This document shows, one piece after another, positions 43,752 through 51,927 of a DNA stretch of 64,000 nt. The notes under the pieces were generated by a model. That model was not told the origin of the DNA. It saw only the letters and a list, made by a program, of their open reading frames with translations, and searched no databases. The stretch's first letter is position 1. Each line of letters opens with the position of its first letter. Where the stretch lies: assembly GCA_026392465.1 (NCBI GenBank), contig JAPLCA010000001.1, forward strand, positions 33,884 through 97,883, given 5' to 3'. This stretch comes from Propionibacteriales bacterium (GTDB taxonomy: Bacteria > Actinomycetota > Actinomycetes > Propionibacteriales > Nocardioidaceae). Both the position numbers and the translations under genes were made by a program.

Positions 43752-45920
43752 GTGGCCACCAGCACGCACCGAACCAAGCCGAAGAGCACGCCCCGCAAGC
43801 CCGGTCTGTTCCGTCGCATCGGCGGCGACGGACCGCGCTGGAAGCGGGTGCTGCGCTGGTTGGCGCTCCTGCTGGTGCTCGGCATCCTCGCAGCGGCGCT
43901 GCTGTTCTTCGTGCTCTACCGGATCATCTCGATCCCCGACGCGAACGCCGACTTCCAGACGCAGACGACGAAGGTCTACTACTCCGACGGCAAGAGCGAG
44001 CTCGGCACCTTCGCGATGCAGGACCGCGAGAGCATCCCGCTCGACGAGGTGCCCTCCGTCATGCAGGCGGCCGTCATTGCCGCGGAGGACCGCACGTTCT
44101 ACGAGAACCAGGGCATCGACTTCAAGGGCATCCTGCGGGCCGTGCGCGACAACGCCACGAGCGGCCAGATCACCAGCGGTGGCTCGACCATCACGCAGCA
44201 GTACGTGAAGGTGCTGTACCTGAACCAGGAGCGCTCCTACAAGCGCAAGGTGCGCGAGGCGATCCTCTCGATCAAGATCCACAACCAGCTCTCCAAGCAG
44301 GAGATCCTCGAGGGCTACCTCAACACCATCTACTTCGGCAACGGCTCCTACGGCGTCCAGGTCGCCGCGCAGACGTACTTCGACCGCCCGGCCTCCCGGC
44401 TGAACTACGCCCAGGCCGCGCTGCTCGCCACCATCATCAACAGCCCGAGCTACTACGACCCGTACGCCGAGGGGGCGAAGGAGCGCATCCTCCCGCGCTT
44501 CCGCTACGTCCTCGACGGCATGGTCAAGTCGGGCGCGATCACGGCCGACGAGGCCGCGAAGTACCAGGACCAGCTGCCCCGCGTCGTCCCCAAGAAGAAC
44601 AGCAACCGGTTCCGGGGCACGAGCGGCTACCTGCTCGAGCTGGTCCGCACCCAGCTGCGCCAGGCCGGCTTCTCCGACAACGAGATCGACGGCGGCGGCC
44701 TGCGGGTCACCACCACCTTCGACCGTCGCCTGCAGCGCGACGCCGTGAACGCGGTGCGCACGATCATCCCGCAGAACCTGAACGAGCTGAACGTCGGACT
44801 CGTCTCCGTCGAGCCCGGCACGGGCGACGTGAAGGCGATGTACGGCGGTCGCGACTACCTCAAGAGCCAGCTGAACTGGGCGATGCAGAGCGTCCAGCCG
44901 GGCTCGACGTTCAAGGTGTTCGCCGTGATCGCCGGTCTGGAGGACGGCTACGGCCTGCGCACCACGCTGAACGGCAGCTCGCCGCTGCGCATCGGCAACA
45001 GCATCGTCGGCAACCAGGGCGACAGCGGCGGACGCTCGTTCGGGCCCGTCACGCTCGAGATGGCGACGCAGGAGTCGATCAACACCGCGTTCGTCGACCT
45101 CACGCAGCAGATGAGCGGCGGTGCCGACGCCGACGCGAGCATCGGCGCGCGCAAGATCCTCAGGGCCGCCAACCAGGCGGGCATCCCGCGCTCGGTGACC
45201 GCCAAGATCAGCCCCGTCGCGGTCACGTCGCTCGGCTTCGCCGGCGTCCCCGCCGTCGACATGGCCAACGCCTACGCGACCATCGCCGCCGGTGGCGAGC
45301 GCGCCCAGTGGCACGTCCTGAAGAAGGTCACCGGCCCCGGCGGCAACGACCTCGAGCTGCCGAAGCGCGAGACGCGGCGCTCGATCCCCGAGGACGTCGC
45401 GGGCGACACGGTCGCGGCGCTGCAGAAGGTGACCTCGGCCGGCACGGGAACCAACGGCCGCACCATCTGCCCGACGATCGGCAAGACGGGTACCGCCACG
45501 GCGGGCAAGAACGACGCGGACCAGCACGTCTCGTCGTCGTGGTTCGTCGGCGCGACGCCCAAGCTGGCCACGGCCGTGACGTTGAGCCGCGGCGTGGGCA
45601 ACGAGGACATCGAGGGCTACCTGGTGCCGTTCTTCGGCGGTCAGTACCCGGCGCGCACGTTCAAGGCGTTCATGGACCCTGCCCTGCAGGGCACCGACTG
45701 CGGCAGCTTCCCGCCGCCCGGCAACATCCAGGCCGACAAGGGCCGCACGTACGTGCCGCCGGCGCCCACGGCGACCCCGTCGCCCACGCCGACGCCCACG
45801 CCGTCGCGGACGCCGCGTCCCACCCCGTCGCCCACGCCGACCCCCAGCCCGTCGCCGACCGCGACGGAGCCGGCGCCGACGGAGTCAACCCCGATCATCC
45901 CCACCCCGCAGGATCAGTGA
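43752..45920 (+). CDS. ponA: Class A penicillin-binding protein
   Basis: A 722-residue bifunctional peptidoglycan synthase. A basic cytosolic tail precedes one membrane anchor (about residues 34-56). The GT51 domain follows with EDRTFYENQGID and GGSTITQQYVK. The transpeptidase domain has the SxxK motif with Ser385 (PGSTFK), SIN (QESINTAF) and KTGTAT near 577. The last 60 residues are a Pro/Thr/Ser-rich tail of PTPTPSP type. GTG 43752 is chosen over GTG 43689 because GGAGGAAG lies just upstream. The place next to padR/ino1 matches mycobacterial ponA1. Confidence 0.95.
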   Translation: MATSTHRTKPKSTPRKPGLFRRIGGDGPRWKRVLRWLALLLVLGILAAALLFFVLYRIISIPDANADFQTQTTKVYYSDGKSELGTFAMQDRESIPLDEVPSVMQAAVIAAEDRTFYENQGIDFKGILRAVRDNATSGQITSGGSTITQQYVKVLYLNQERSYKRKVREAILSIKIHNQLSKQEILEGYLNTIYFGNGSYGVQVAAQTYFDRPASRLNYAQAALLATIINSPSYYDPYAEGAKERILPRFRYVLDGMVKSGAITADEAAKYQDQLPRVVPKKNSNRFRGTSGYLLELVRTQLRQAGFSDNEIDGGGLRVTTTFDRRLQRDAVNAVRTIIPQNLNELNVGLVSVEPGTGDVKAMYGGRDYLKSQLNWAMQSVQPGSTFKVFAVIAGLEDGYGLRTTLNGSSPLRIGNSIVGNQGDSGGRSFGPVTLEMATQESINTAFVDLTQQMSGGADADASIGARKILRAANQAGIPRSVTAKISPVAVTSLGFAGVPAVDMANAYATIAAGGERAQWHVLKKVTGPGGNDLELPKRETRRSIPEDVAGDTVAALQKVTSAGTGTNGRTICPTIGKTGTATAGKNDADQHVSSSWFVGATPKLATAVTLSRGVGNEDIEGYLVPFFGGQYPARTFKAFMDPALQGTDCGSFPPPGNIQADKGRTYVPPAPTATPSPTPTPTPSRTPRPTPSPTPTPSPSPTATEPAPTESTPIIPTPQDQ

Positions 45921-45928
45921 CGGCACGA

Positions 45929-45958
45929 CGGTGGCCGCCCCAGAGGGGGTGGCCACCG
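45929..45958 (+). terminator. Hairpin after ponA
   Basis: CGGTGGCC pairs with GGCCACCG around a 14-nt loop that contains CCC/GGG, 9 bp after the ponA stop. Confidence 0.6.
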
Positions 45959-45980
45959 CGTCCGCGTCGTGGGCGGGAGG

Positions 45981-46233
45981 TCAGTCCAGGACGATCCGGT
46001 CGAACGTGGCCGTCGTGAACCGCACCGCGCAGCGCACGTCGTCGCCGACGGCCGGCGCCGTGGCCGACGCGGGCAGCAGCACCTGCGACGCGTGCATGTG
46101 CGGGGGCTCGGCGAACCAGCGCTGCCGGCCGTCGACCGTGAACGGGCTGAGCATCAGGCCGGCGGCCTCGAGGCCGCCCTTGGCGAGGGTCTTGCCCCGC
46201 TGCACCACGCCCGCGCTGGAGCGCGGTGCCTCG
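45981..46233 (-). pseudogene. 3' fragment of alanine-racemase-like gene (duplicate)
   Basis: This segment encodes about 84 C-terminal residues (VVQRGKTLAKG, LSPFTVDGRQRWFAE, MHASQVLLPASATA) almost identical to the end of the intact gene at 48589-49635. The match spans about 255 bp with roughly ten differences by eye and ends abruptly at about 46233. It lacks the PLP-binding part and start. With the intact copy on the other side of the IS-bearing segment it looks like one half of a duplication made by integration or recombination. Confidence 0.85.
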
Positions 46234-46413
46234 ACGCCGAGAAGTGCACGGTCCAGGTCGGCGAGACTGTCGAGGGCTTGGGGGCAGGCTCCGCCCGGAC
46301 ACCACGAAGACGAAGAAGCTCAGAAACTCGAGGACGACGTCTACGTCTTCTCTGGGTCGTCTGCCTATCTCCGACACGCGAACTTGTACAAGCGGCAGTG
46401 ACGGGCCGCATGT

Positions 46414-47121
46414 GTGACCGTCGGACGGGTCCTGGCCCGTTATCGGATGCCGCTGTTGGCCCACCTCGACCAGTCGACCGGTCTGGCAGTGCGCAAGCCT
46501 GCGCCGCTGCGTGACGAGGCGTCCGCTGCGGGCGAGTTGGTACACGTTGACGTCAAGAAGCTCGGCAAGATCCCTGACGGTGGCGGATGGCGGGCCCGCG
46601 GCCGCGGCTCGGCTCAAGACCGCGCCGCGGGCTCTGCTCGGGACAAGGCCGCCCGGGCCGGGGCGGCCGGCTCGCGGGGCTACTCGTTCCTGCATCATGC
46701 CGTCGACTCCCCCACGCGGTTGGTCTACTCCGAGCAGCTGGCCGATGGGCGCAAGGAGACCGCAGCCAGGTTCTGGGAACGCGCACGCGCCTTCTTCTCC
46801 GAAGCAGGATTCGAGATCACCGCGGTCATGACCGACAACGGAGCCTGCTACCGCTCACACGACTTCGCCGCAGCCCTCGGCGACGGGGTCAAGCACCGCC
46901 GCACCCGGCCCTAGCGGCCCCAGACCAACGGCAAGGTCGAACGGTTCAACCGCACCCTCGCCACCGAGTGGGCCTTCGCCCGCCCCTACTTCTCCGACGA
47001 CGCTCGCGCAGCAACCTACGCCGCCTGGATCCATCACTACAATCACCACCGCCCCCACACCGGCATCGCAGGCCTCACCCCCGCGCAACGCGTTCACAAC
47101 GTCACGGGGAACTACACCTAG
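46414..47121 (+). pseudogene. IS481-family transposase remnant with in-frame TAG
   Basis: The frame encodes an integrase-core transposase lacking its N-terminal HTH. It has VGRVLARYRMPLLAHLDQST, VHVDVKKLGKIPDGGG (first catalytic Asp), VMTDNGACYRS (second Asp) and, after a TAG at 46912-46914, PQTNGKVERFNRTL with the catalytic Glu, ending HHYNHHRPHTGIAGLTPAQR. The stop falls where family members have Tyr (RTRPYRPQTNGK). The missing 5' end and nonsense codon make it inactive. No clear terminal inverted repeats were identified. Confidence 0.88.
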
Positions 47122-47426
47122 ATCTCTTCGTAGGTCCGCCTTTCGCCCCAAGCGAACGTGCTTTCGGCGATGAAGTCTTGAAGTTCGGACGCCAAACGAC
47201 GGCGAACTTCGGCGTCGGACTCCCTGGACCAGTCAGGTGCCCACAGGTAGAACGAGGACGGCTCGCCGCAGGCTGAAAGGTGCAGGGTGAGCTGTCCGCT
47301 GTCGCTCCGAGTGATGTGGATCGAGTCAACCTCGTCGTGAGATAGAAGCGCCCCCAGGACCGGAGCCAGGATCTCTTGTATCGCCCACAACGGTCCGCGC
47401 TGGTTCGACCCACCCGTCTTATCCAT
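47118..47426 (-). CDS. Hypothetical 102-aa protein overlapping secreted-protein gene
   Basis: The 102-residue product begins MDKTGGSNQRGPLWAIQEIL and is mildly acidic without signal peptide or membrane segments, so it is probably cytosolic. Its ATG lies within the last codons of the secreted-protein frame (8-bp overlap), indicating coupled translation. Its stop overlaps the stop of the convergent transposase remnant. Composition is less GC-rich than the flanking genome. A small cytosolic partner directly after a secreted protein is typical of immunity proteins, but no known immunity family was recognised. Confidence 0.65.
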   Translation of the reverse strand: MDKTGGSNQRGPLWAIQEILAPVLGALLSHDEVDSIHITRSDSGQLTLHLSACGEPSSFYLWAPDWSRESDAEVRRRLASELQDFIAESTFAWGERRTYEEI

Positions 47427-48051
47427 TGTAGAAATACCACTTGCCCTTGATCGTGATGTGCACGTCGCCTCCGCCGCCGATGTTGTGGCGGAAGTAGAAC
47501 TCGTCCTGATACCGGATGTAGTAGTTCTTCTTCACCGGGTTGTACGTCCCGTGAAACTGATAACTGGCCGACACGTTATGCGGCGACTGGGTCGGCTTCT
47601 TCGTGCCGTTGTGCCACCAAGCCATCCCTGTCTCTTTGACGGTACTGGCAGCGATTGAACGCATCTTGCTCGAAAGACGATAACCCCAGGGTGCCGTTGA
47701 GCCACCGCACTTGTGCTGCAATGTGTACTCACCGTTCGAGTCTGACCAGGAGTTGGAGGTGCCGCAGGCGAGTTTGTCGTAGCCGACGGGTTCGAATGAT
47801 TGTGCGGCGTGCACCGTCGTATCGTCATCGGTGCCCACTACCTGGGCATCATCGCCAAGAAGATCGCGAACCTCCTCCAGGTCGGAACCGCTTGGCTCCT
47901 GATCGAAGGAAATCTCGACGGCCTACTGAGCGGCTGGGGTCACGTTCGATGTCTCCGGCTGAGCGGCCATGGCCGGAGTGCTGGTCAATGCGCTCGAAGT
48001 GAGCACGAGGGCGGCGAGTGAGGCACCCGTCTTTGAGAGTCGTGAGAACAT
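47419..48051 (-). pseudogene. Secreted protein with in-frame TAG at codon 43
   Basis: From ATG 48051 the frame encodes a clear signal peptide (MFSRLSKTGASLAALVLTSS, cleavage likely after STPAMA) and then TAG at 47923-47925, after which the same frame continues for 168 codons to 47419. The mature part begins AVEISFDQEPSGSDLEEVRD and ends in a Tyr/Phe/Trp-rich beta region (NYYIRYQDEFYFRHN, IKGKWYFYNG) with two cysteines (LACGTSN, QHKCGGS). A CAG-to-TAG change would explain the stop. GTG 47838 could be a secondary start without the signal. No family was recognised; a bacteriocin or effector is possible. Confidence 0.7.
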
Positions 48052-48332
48052 GATTCATCCTTCATCGGGCGATTGGCTGCGCCGGTGAAATGGGAAGGTA
48101 GCCGCGTCTCAAGTCAATGCGCAACAGACCAGTCCTTTCGGCAGATGGATGGATGCTGAACTCTGGTTTGGAGAGGGTCGAGGCTGACACTCGTCCGCCA
48201 GCCCTGGCGGAAGAGGTGCGTGGTGGCCTGCTCGGAGTCTCTTGATTCGGCGGTGCTCGGCCACAGGTTCGACCCACGAACTCGTGCTCCGGCTGCCGCT
48301 GCCGCACGGGCGCTCACCCGGCAGGGCCGACA

Positions 48333-48543
48333 GAAGCCGGCCTTGGTGTACGCCGCACCGAGCGGCGCGGGCAGGACTGGATCGGACCCGAGCTCGGGAT
48401 CCCTGCCAGCACGGTCGGAGCGAGCCTGGCCCACCACCGGGTCCCGCTGCTGCGCGAGTGCGCGCCCTTGGCTCGACTTCTCCAACAATCGACGACGCCA
48501 CTCAGCCCTCGCAGGACTACCTCCGATCAGCCGAGTGTCATGA
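48333..48543 (+). pseudogene. Internally deleted IS481-type transposase remnant
   Basis: The first part reads GLGVRRTERRGQDWIGPELG then IPASTVGASLAHHRVPLLRE, matching the N-terminal region of IS481 transposases. A shift of frame then leads directly to WLDFSNNRRRHSALAGLPPI, the C-terminal tail. The catalytic core is missing. The 48052-48332 region upstream holds nothing recognisable. Confidence 0.65.
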
Positions 48544-48588
48544 ACGTCCCCGCCGAGTACACCGCGTCGTGCGTCGTGTGCTGGGTGG

Positions 48589-49635
48589 TCAGGCCAGGAC
48601 GACCCGGTCGAACGTGGCCGTGGTGAACCGCACCGCGCAGCGCACGTCGTCGCCGACGGCCGGCGCCGTGGCCGACGCGGGCAGCAGCACCTGCGACGCG
48701 TGCATGTGCGGGGGCTCGGCGAACCAGCGCTGCCGGCCGTCGACCGTGAACGGGCTGAGCATGAGTCCGGCGGCCTCGAGGCTGCCCTTGGCGAGGGTCT
48801 TGCCCCGCTGCACCACGCCCGCACTGGAGCGCGGTGCCTCGAGCCCGACGCCGTGACTGGTGCCGCCGGAGATCACCAGCAGGTAGCCGTCGCGGGGGAC
48901 CGCCCGCTGCCGGTAGCCCACCCGCTCGCCGCGGGAGACCCGGTGGACGTCGAGCACCTTCGCGCGCACGTCGAGGGCGCCGAGGTCGCCGAGCCACAGC
49001 GACGTGCCGACGCGTGGGCGCACGGTGAGCCCGGGCCGACGCTCGCGCAGCTGACCGAGCTCGCCTGGGCTGAGGTGGGACACGTAGAAGGTCGTCGTGT
49101 CGAGCTGGGACGCCTCCAGCGCCGCCGCCCATGACTCCGCCTCGGCCAGGTTGCTCCCGGTCATCGGCAGGTGGGCGGCGAAGCCCTCGACCGCGAGGCC
49201 GCCGAGCGCGGCCACCGCGGCGGCGAGTTCGTGCCGGTCGAAGCCGTGGCGCGCCATCGACGTCTCGCCCTCGACGACCACCCGCGCGCCCGGTGCACGC
49301 TCGGCCAGCGCAGCGACGTCGGCCACGCGGCCCACGGTGTGCACGACGCGCGGGTCGGCGAGCGCCTGCTCGACCGCGGCGCCGTCGAGGAACGGTCGCC
49401 ACGGGCCCAGCACCATCACGTCGCCCTCGAACGCCTCGAGGGCCTCCGGCACCTCCGCGTAGACCCCCACCGCGACCGTGTCGGCGCCGAGCGCCGCGCT
49501 CTCCGCGGCGAGCCGGTCGCGACCCAGGCCGTAGCCGTTGCCCTTGATCACCGGCACCAGCCCGGGCAGCCGCGACGCCGTGGCCTCCAGGTGACGACGC
49601 CAGCGCTCGACGTCGACGTGCAGCTCGAAGGTCAT
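48589..49635 (-). CDS. Alanine-racemase-like PLP enzyme
   Basis: The 348-residue protein has an alanine racemase N-terminal barrel with the PLP lysine in LVPVIKGNGYGLGRD (about residue 29), GFAAHLPMTGSN and a C-terminal beta domain (VVQRGKTLAKGSLEAAG). It is shorter than canonical Alr and diverged (RPRVGTSLWLGDLG), so the substrate may differ. GAGGAGG precedes ATG 49635. It follows the FemAB-like gene on the same strand, which suggests a cell-wall amino-acid role. Its 3' end is duplicated at 45981-46233. Confidence 0.85.
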   Translation of the reverse strand: MTFELHVDVERWRRHLEATASRLPGLVPVIKGNGYGLGRDRLAAESAALGADTVAVGVYAEVPEALEAFEGDVMVLGPWRPFLDGAAVEQALADPRVVHTVGRVADVAALAERAPGARVVVEGETSMARHGFDRHELAAAVAALGGLAVEGFAAHLPMTGSNLAEAESWAAALEASQLDTTTFYVSHLSPGELGQLRERRPGLTVRPRVGTSLWLGDLGALDVRAKVLDVHRVSRGERVGYRQRAVPRDGYLLVISGGTSHGVGLEAPRSSAGVVQRGKTLAKGSLEAAGLMLSPFTVDGRQRWFAEPPHMHASQVLLPASATAPAVGDDVRCAVRFTTATFDRVVLA

Positions 49636-49747
49636 CCCCGCCTCCTCATGTCGCCGACTGCGTCGCCGCATTCGTCGCTCGGCTGACGTGCGAACGTCGC
49701 TGCTTGGGTGCGTCTGTGGAGCGAGCCCGGCCGGCGACGTTCCCACG

Positions 49748-50896
49748 TCATCCTCGTCTCCTCATGTAAGCCGTGAAGGCGGCGTACAGGGGGCGGTTGA
49801 GGGGCAGGTCCCACTCGCCGAGGTACTCGACCGCCTCGCCCCCCGTGCCCACCTTGAACTGGATGAGGCCGACGTGCGGGTCGTCCGGGTCGAGGGTGTC
49901 GGTGATCCCGCGCAGGTCGTAGACCGCGGCGCCCGCCGCCAGCGCGTCGCGCATCATCTGCCACTGGACCGCGTTGGAGCCGCGCACCTCGCGCTTCGCC
50001 GACGTCGACGCGCCGTAGGAGTACCAGGCGTGCGTGCCCACCCGCACGAGCGTGGTCGCCGCGACCAGGTCGCCCTCGTGGTGCGCGAGGTACAGGCGCA
50101 TGCGGTCGGGGTCCTCGCCCGTCAGCGCGTCCCACATGGTCAGGAAGTACGACAGCGGACGCGGCGTGAAGTGGTCGCGCTCGGCCGTCTCGACGTACAC
50201 GCGGTGGAACGCCTCCACGTCGTCGCGATCGCCGAGCGTCACCTCGACGCCCGCCTTCGCGGCCTTGCGGATGTTGCGCCGCCACAGCTGGTTCATGCCG
50301 GCCAGCACCTGCTCCTCGGTGCGGGGCGTGCCGTCGGCGTCGGCCAGGGGCAGCCAGAAGTTGTACTGCGGCTGGCCCGCGCTGAACCCGCCCTCGGTGG
50401 CGAGCCGGCGCCAGCCGAGGTCCTGGAGCCGGTCGGCGACGGCGAGCGCCGCCGCGTCGTTCACGTCGGCCGGCACCTCGCCGAGCGTGCCGAGTGCGGG
50501 GTCGGCCACGGCGGCCTTCACGGTGGCGGCGTGCCAGCGGCGGGTCACGACCGGCGGTCCCATCCGGATGCCGAACGCCTTCTTCGCCTTGAGGTGCGCG
50601 GCCAGCGGCTCCAGCCAGGCGCCCAGGTCGGCACCGGCGTCGACCCACGGCAGCACCGGACCCTCCGGCAGGTAGGCGAGGTAGCGCCTGACCTTCGGCA
50701 CCTGGCGGTACAGGACCAGCGCGGCACCCACGACCTGGCCGGACGCGTCGATCCAGCCGACCGACTCCGACCCCCACTCGGCCTTGACCTGCGCCCACGC
50801 GGGCGTCTGCAGGAAGGAGACGGAGGGACGGCCGGCGACGAAGTCGAGGTGCTCCTCGCGGGTGATCGTGCGGACGGTCACGGGGGAGGGGCTCAC
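49748..50896 (-). CDS. FemAB/FemX-like peptidoglycan aminoacyltransferase
   Basis: A 382-residue GNAT-like FemABX family protein. Family features are FLQTPAWAQVKAEWG at the start, VRRYLAYLPEGPVLPW, MNQLWRRNIRKAAKAGVEVT and the C-terminal YDLRGITDTLDPDDPHVGL then FKVGTGGEAVEYLG. Such enzymes use aminoacyl-tRNA to add cross-bridge residues to lipid II or its analogues. The start is GTG 50896. It ends 112 bp before the racemase-like gene; the pair may supply and attach a wall amino acid (inference). It is divergent from the iron-regulated SIP gene. Confidence 0.9.
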   Translation of the reverse strand: MSPSPVTVRTITREEHLDFVAGRPSVSFLQTPAWAQVKAEWGSESVGWIDASGQVVGAALVLYRQVPKVRRYLAYLPEGPVLPWVDAGADLGAWLEPLAAHLKAKKAFGIRMGPPVVTRRWHAATVKAAVADPALGTLGEVPADVNDAAALAVADRLQDLGWRRLATEGGFSAGQPQYNFWLPLADADGTPRTEEQVLAGMNQLWRRNIRKAAKAGVEVTLGDRDDVEAFHRVYVETAERDHFTPRPLSYFLTMWDALTGEDPDRMRLYLAHHEGDLVAATTLVRVGTHAWYSYGASTSAKREVRGSNAVQWQMMRDALAAGAAVYDLRGITDTLDPDDPHVGLIQFKVGTGGEAVEYLGEWDLPLNRPLYAAFTAYMRRRG

Positions 50897-50938
50897 CCGG
50901 TCGAAACTACCAGCGCGCCGGCCGCCCAGCAGGATCAG

Positions 50939-50952
50939 TTAGGCTAGCCTAA
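50939..50952. promoter_or_regulatory. DtxR/IdeR iron box
   Basis: TTAGGCTAGCCTAA is a perfect 14-bp palindrome matching the core of the DtxR/IdeR consensus. It lies 41 bp upstream of the siderophore-interacting protein start, so iron should repress that gene. Confidence 0.85.
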
Positions 50953-50993
50953 GCAACTGCCTCACCGTCGACGTCCCGCCCAGGAGGAGAACC

Positions 50994-51914
50994 ATGAGCG
51001 AGGTCCCACCGGTCTGCCGGGCCACCGTCGTGCGCAAGGTGCGGCTCTCCGCGCACCTCGTCACGGTCACGCTGCGGCCGGAGGAGTTCACCTCCACCGG
51101 CGTGCCCGACGAGTACGTGCGGCTGATGATCGCCCCCGAGGGGGCCGAGCTCGCGATCCCCACCTACGACGAGAACTGGGTCATGCGGGTGCCCGAGGGT
51201 GCCGTCGAGCCCGCCGCCCGCGTCTACACCATCTCCGACCACCGCGTCGTCGACGGCGTGCCCGAGGTCGACATCGACATCGCGGTGCACGACCACGGCG
51301 TCGGCGCCGACTGGGTCAAGCGCTGCGTGCCTGGCGACGAGGTCGGGATGATGGTGCCGCACGGCCTCTACGCCGCACCCGACGACACCGCCTGGCAGCT
51401 CCTCGTGGCCGACGTGACCGGGCTGCCGGCGCTCGCGCGGATCCTGCGCGGCCTCCGCGCCGGGCAGCGGGTCGAGGCCGTGGTGGTCCTCACCGACGAG
51501 GGCGACCGCATCGCCCTGCCCAGCGCGGCCGACGTCGACGTGCGGTGGGTCGTCGTCGACCGCGAGACCGACATCTGCGGTGCGCTGGAGTCGGCCGTCA
51601 CCGAGCGCGGCCTGCCCGCCGCCGGCGAGGCGACCGACGGCGTGCCGCTCAGCCGGTACGTGTGGCTGGCCGGCGAGGCGCGAGCCAGCCGCGCGGCCCG
51701 CAAGCTCCTGCGGCGCACGCTCGGCTGGCCGCAGGCGGACTTCTACACCTGCGGCTACTGGCAGATCGAGGCCGAGAAGTGGAACGCCCGCTACGAGGAG
51801 GTCGCGGAGGAGGTCGGCGAGAAGGCCCGCCAGGCCTACCTCGAGCTGGCCGAGACCGACCAGGGCGCCTACCTCGACGCGATCGAGGAGATCTACGAGA
51901 AGGCCGGCCTGTAG
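50994..51914 (+). CDS. Siderophore-interacting protein (ferric-siderophore reductase)
   Basis: The 306-residue flavoprotein has an N-terminal FAD-binding beta barrel (RKVRLSAHLVTVTLRPEEF then ARVYTISDHRVVDG) and a C-terminal SIP domain (YVWLAGEARASRAARKLLRR, FYTCGYWQIEAEKWN). It reduces ferric siderophores in the cytosol to release iron. CAGGAGGAGAACC precedes ATG 50994. The perfect iron box upstream supports Fur/DtxR-type control. No siderophore transporter is adjacent. It ends in TAG. Confidence 0.94.
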   Translation: MSEVPPVCRATVVRKVRLSAHLVTVTLRPEEFTSTGVPDEYVRLMIAPEGAELAIPTYDENWVMRVPEGAVEPAARVYTISDHRVVDGVPEVDIDIAVHDHGVGADWVKRCVPGDEVGMMVPHGLYAAPDDTAWQLLVADVTGLPALARILRGLRAGQRVEAVVVLTDEGDRIALPSAADVDVRWVVVDRETDICGALESAVTERGLPAAGEATDGVPLSRYVWLAGEARASRAARKLLRRTLGWPQADFYTCGYWQIEAEKWNARYEEVAEEVGEKARQAYLELAETDQGAYLDAIEEIYEKAGL

Positions 51915-51927
51915 CCGGGGCTGCCCG

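Noticed and set aside
13753..48051. Amber codon reassigned genome-wide
   Set aside because: aat, treY, padR, the SIP gene and others end in TAG at their normal length, so TAG works as a stop here.
48220..48543. 107-codon frame as an intact gene
   Set aside because: Only its last 25 residues match a transposase tail; the matching N-terminal part is in another frame, so it is a remnant.
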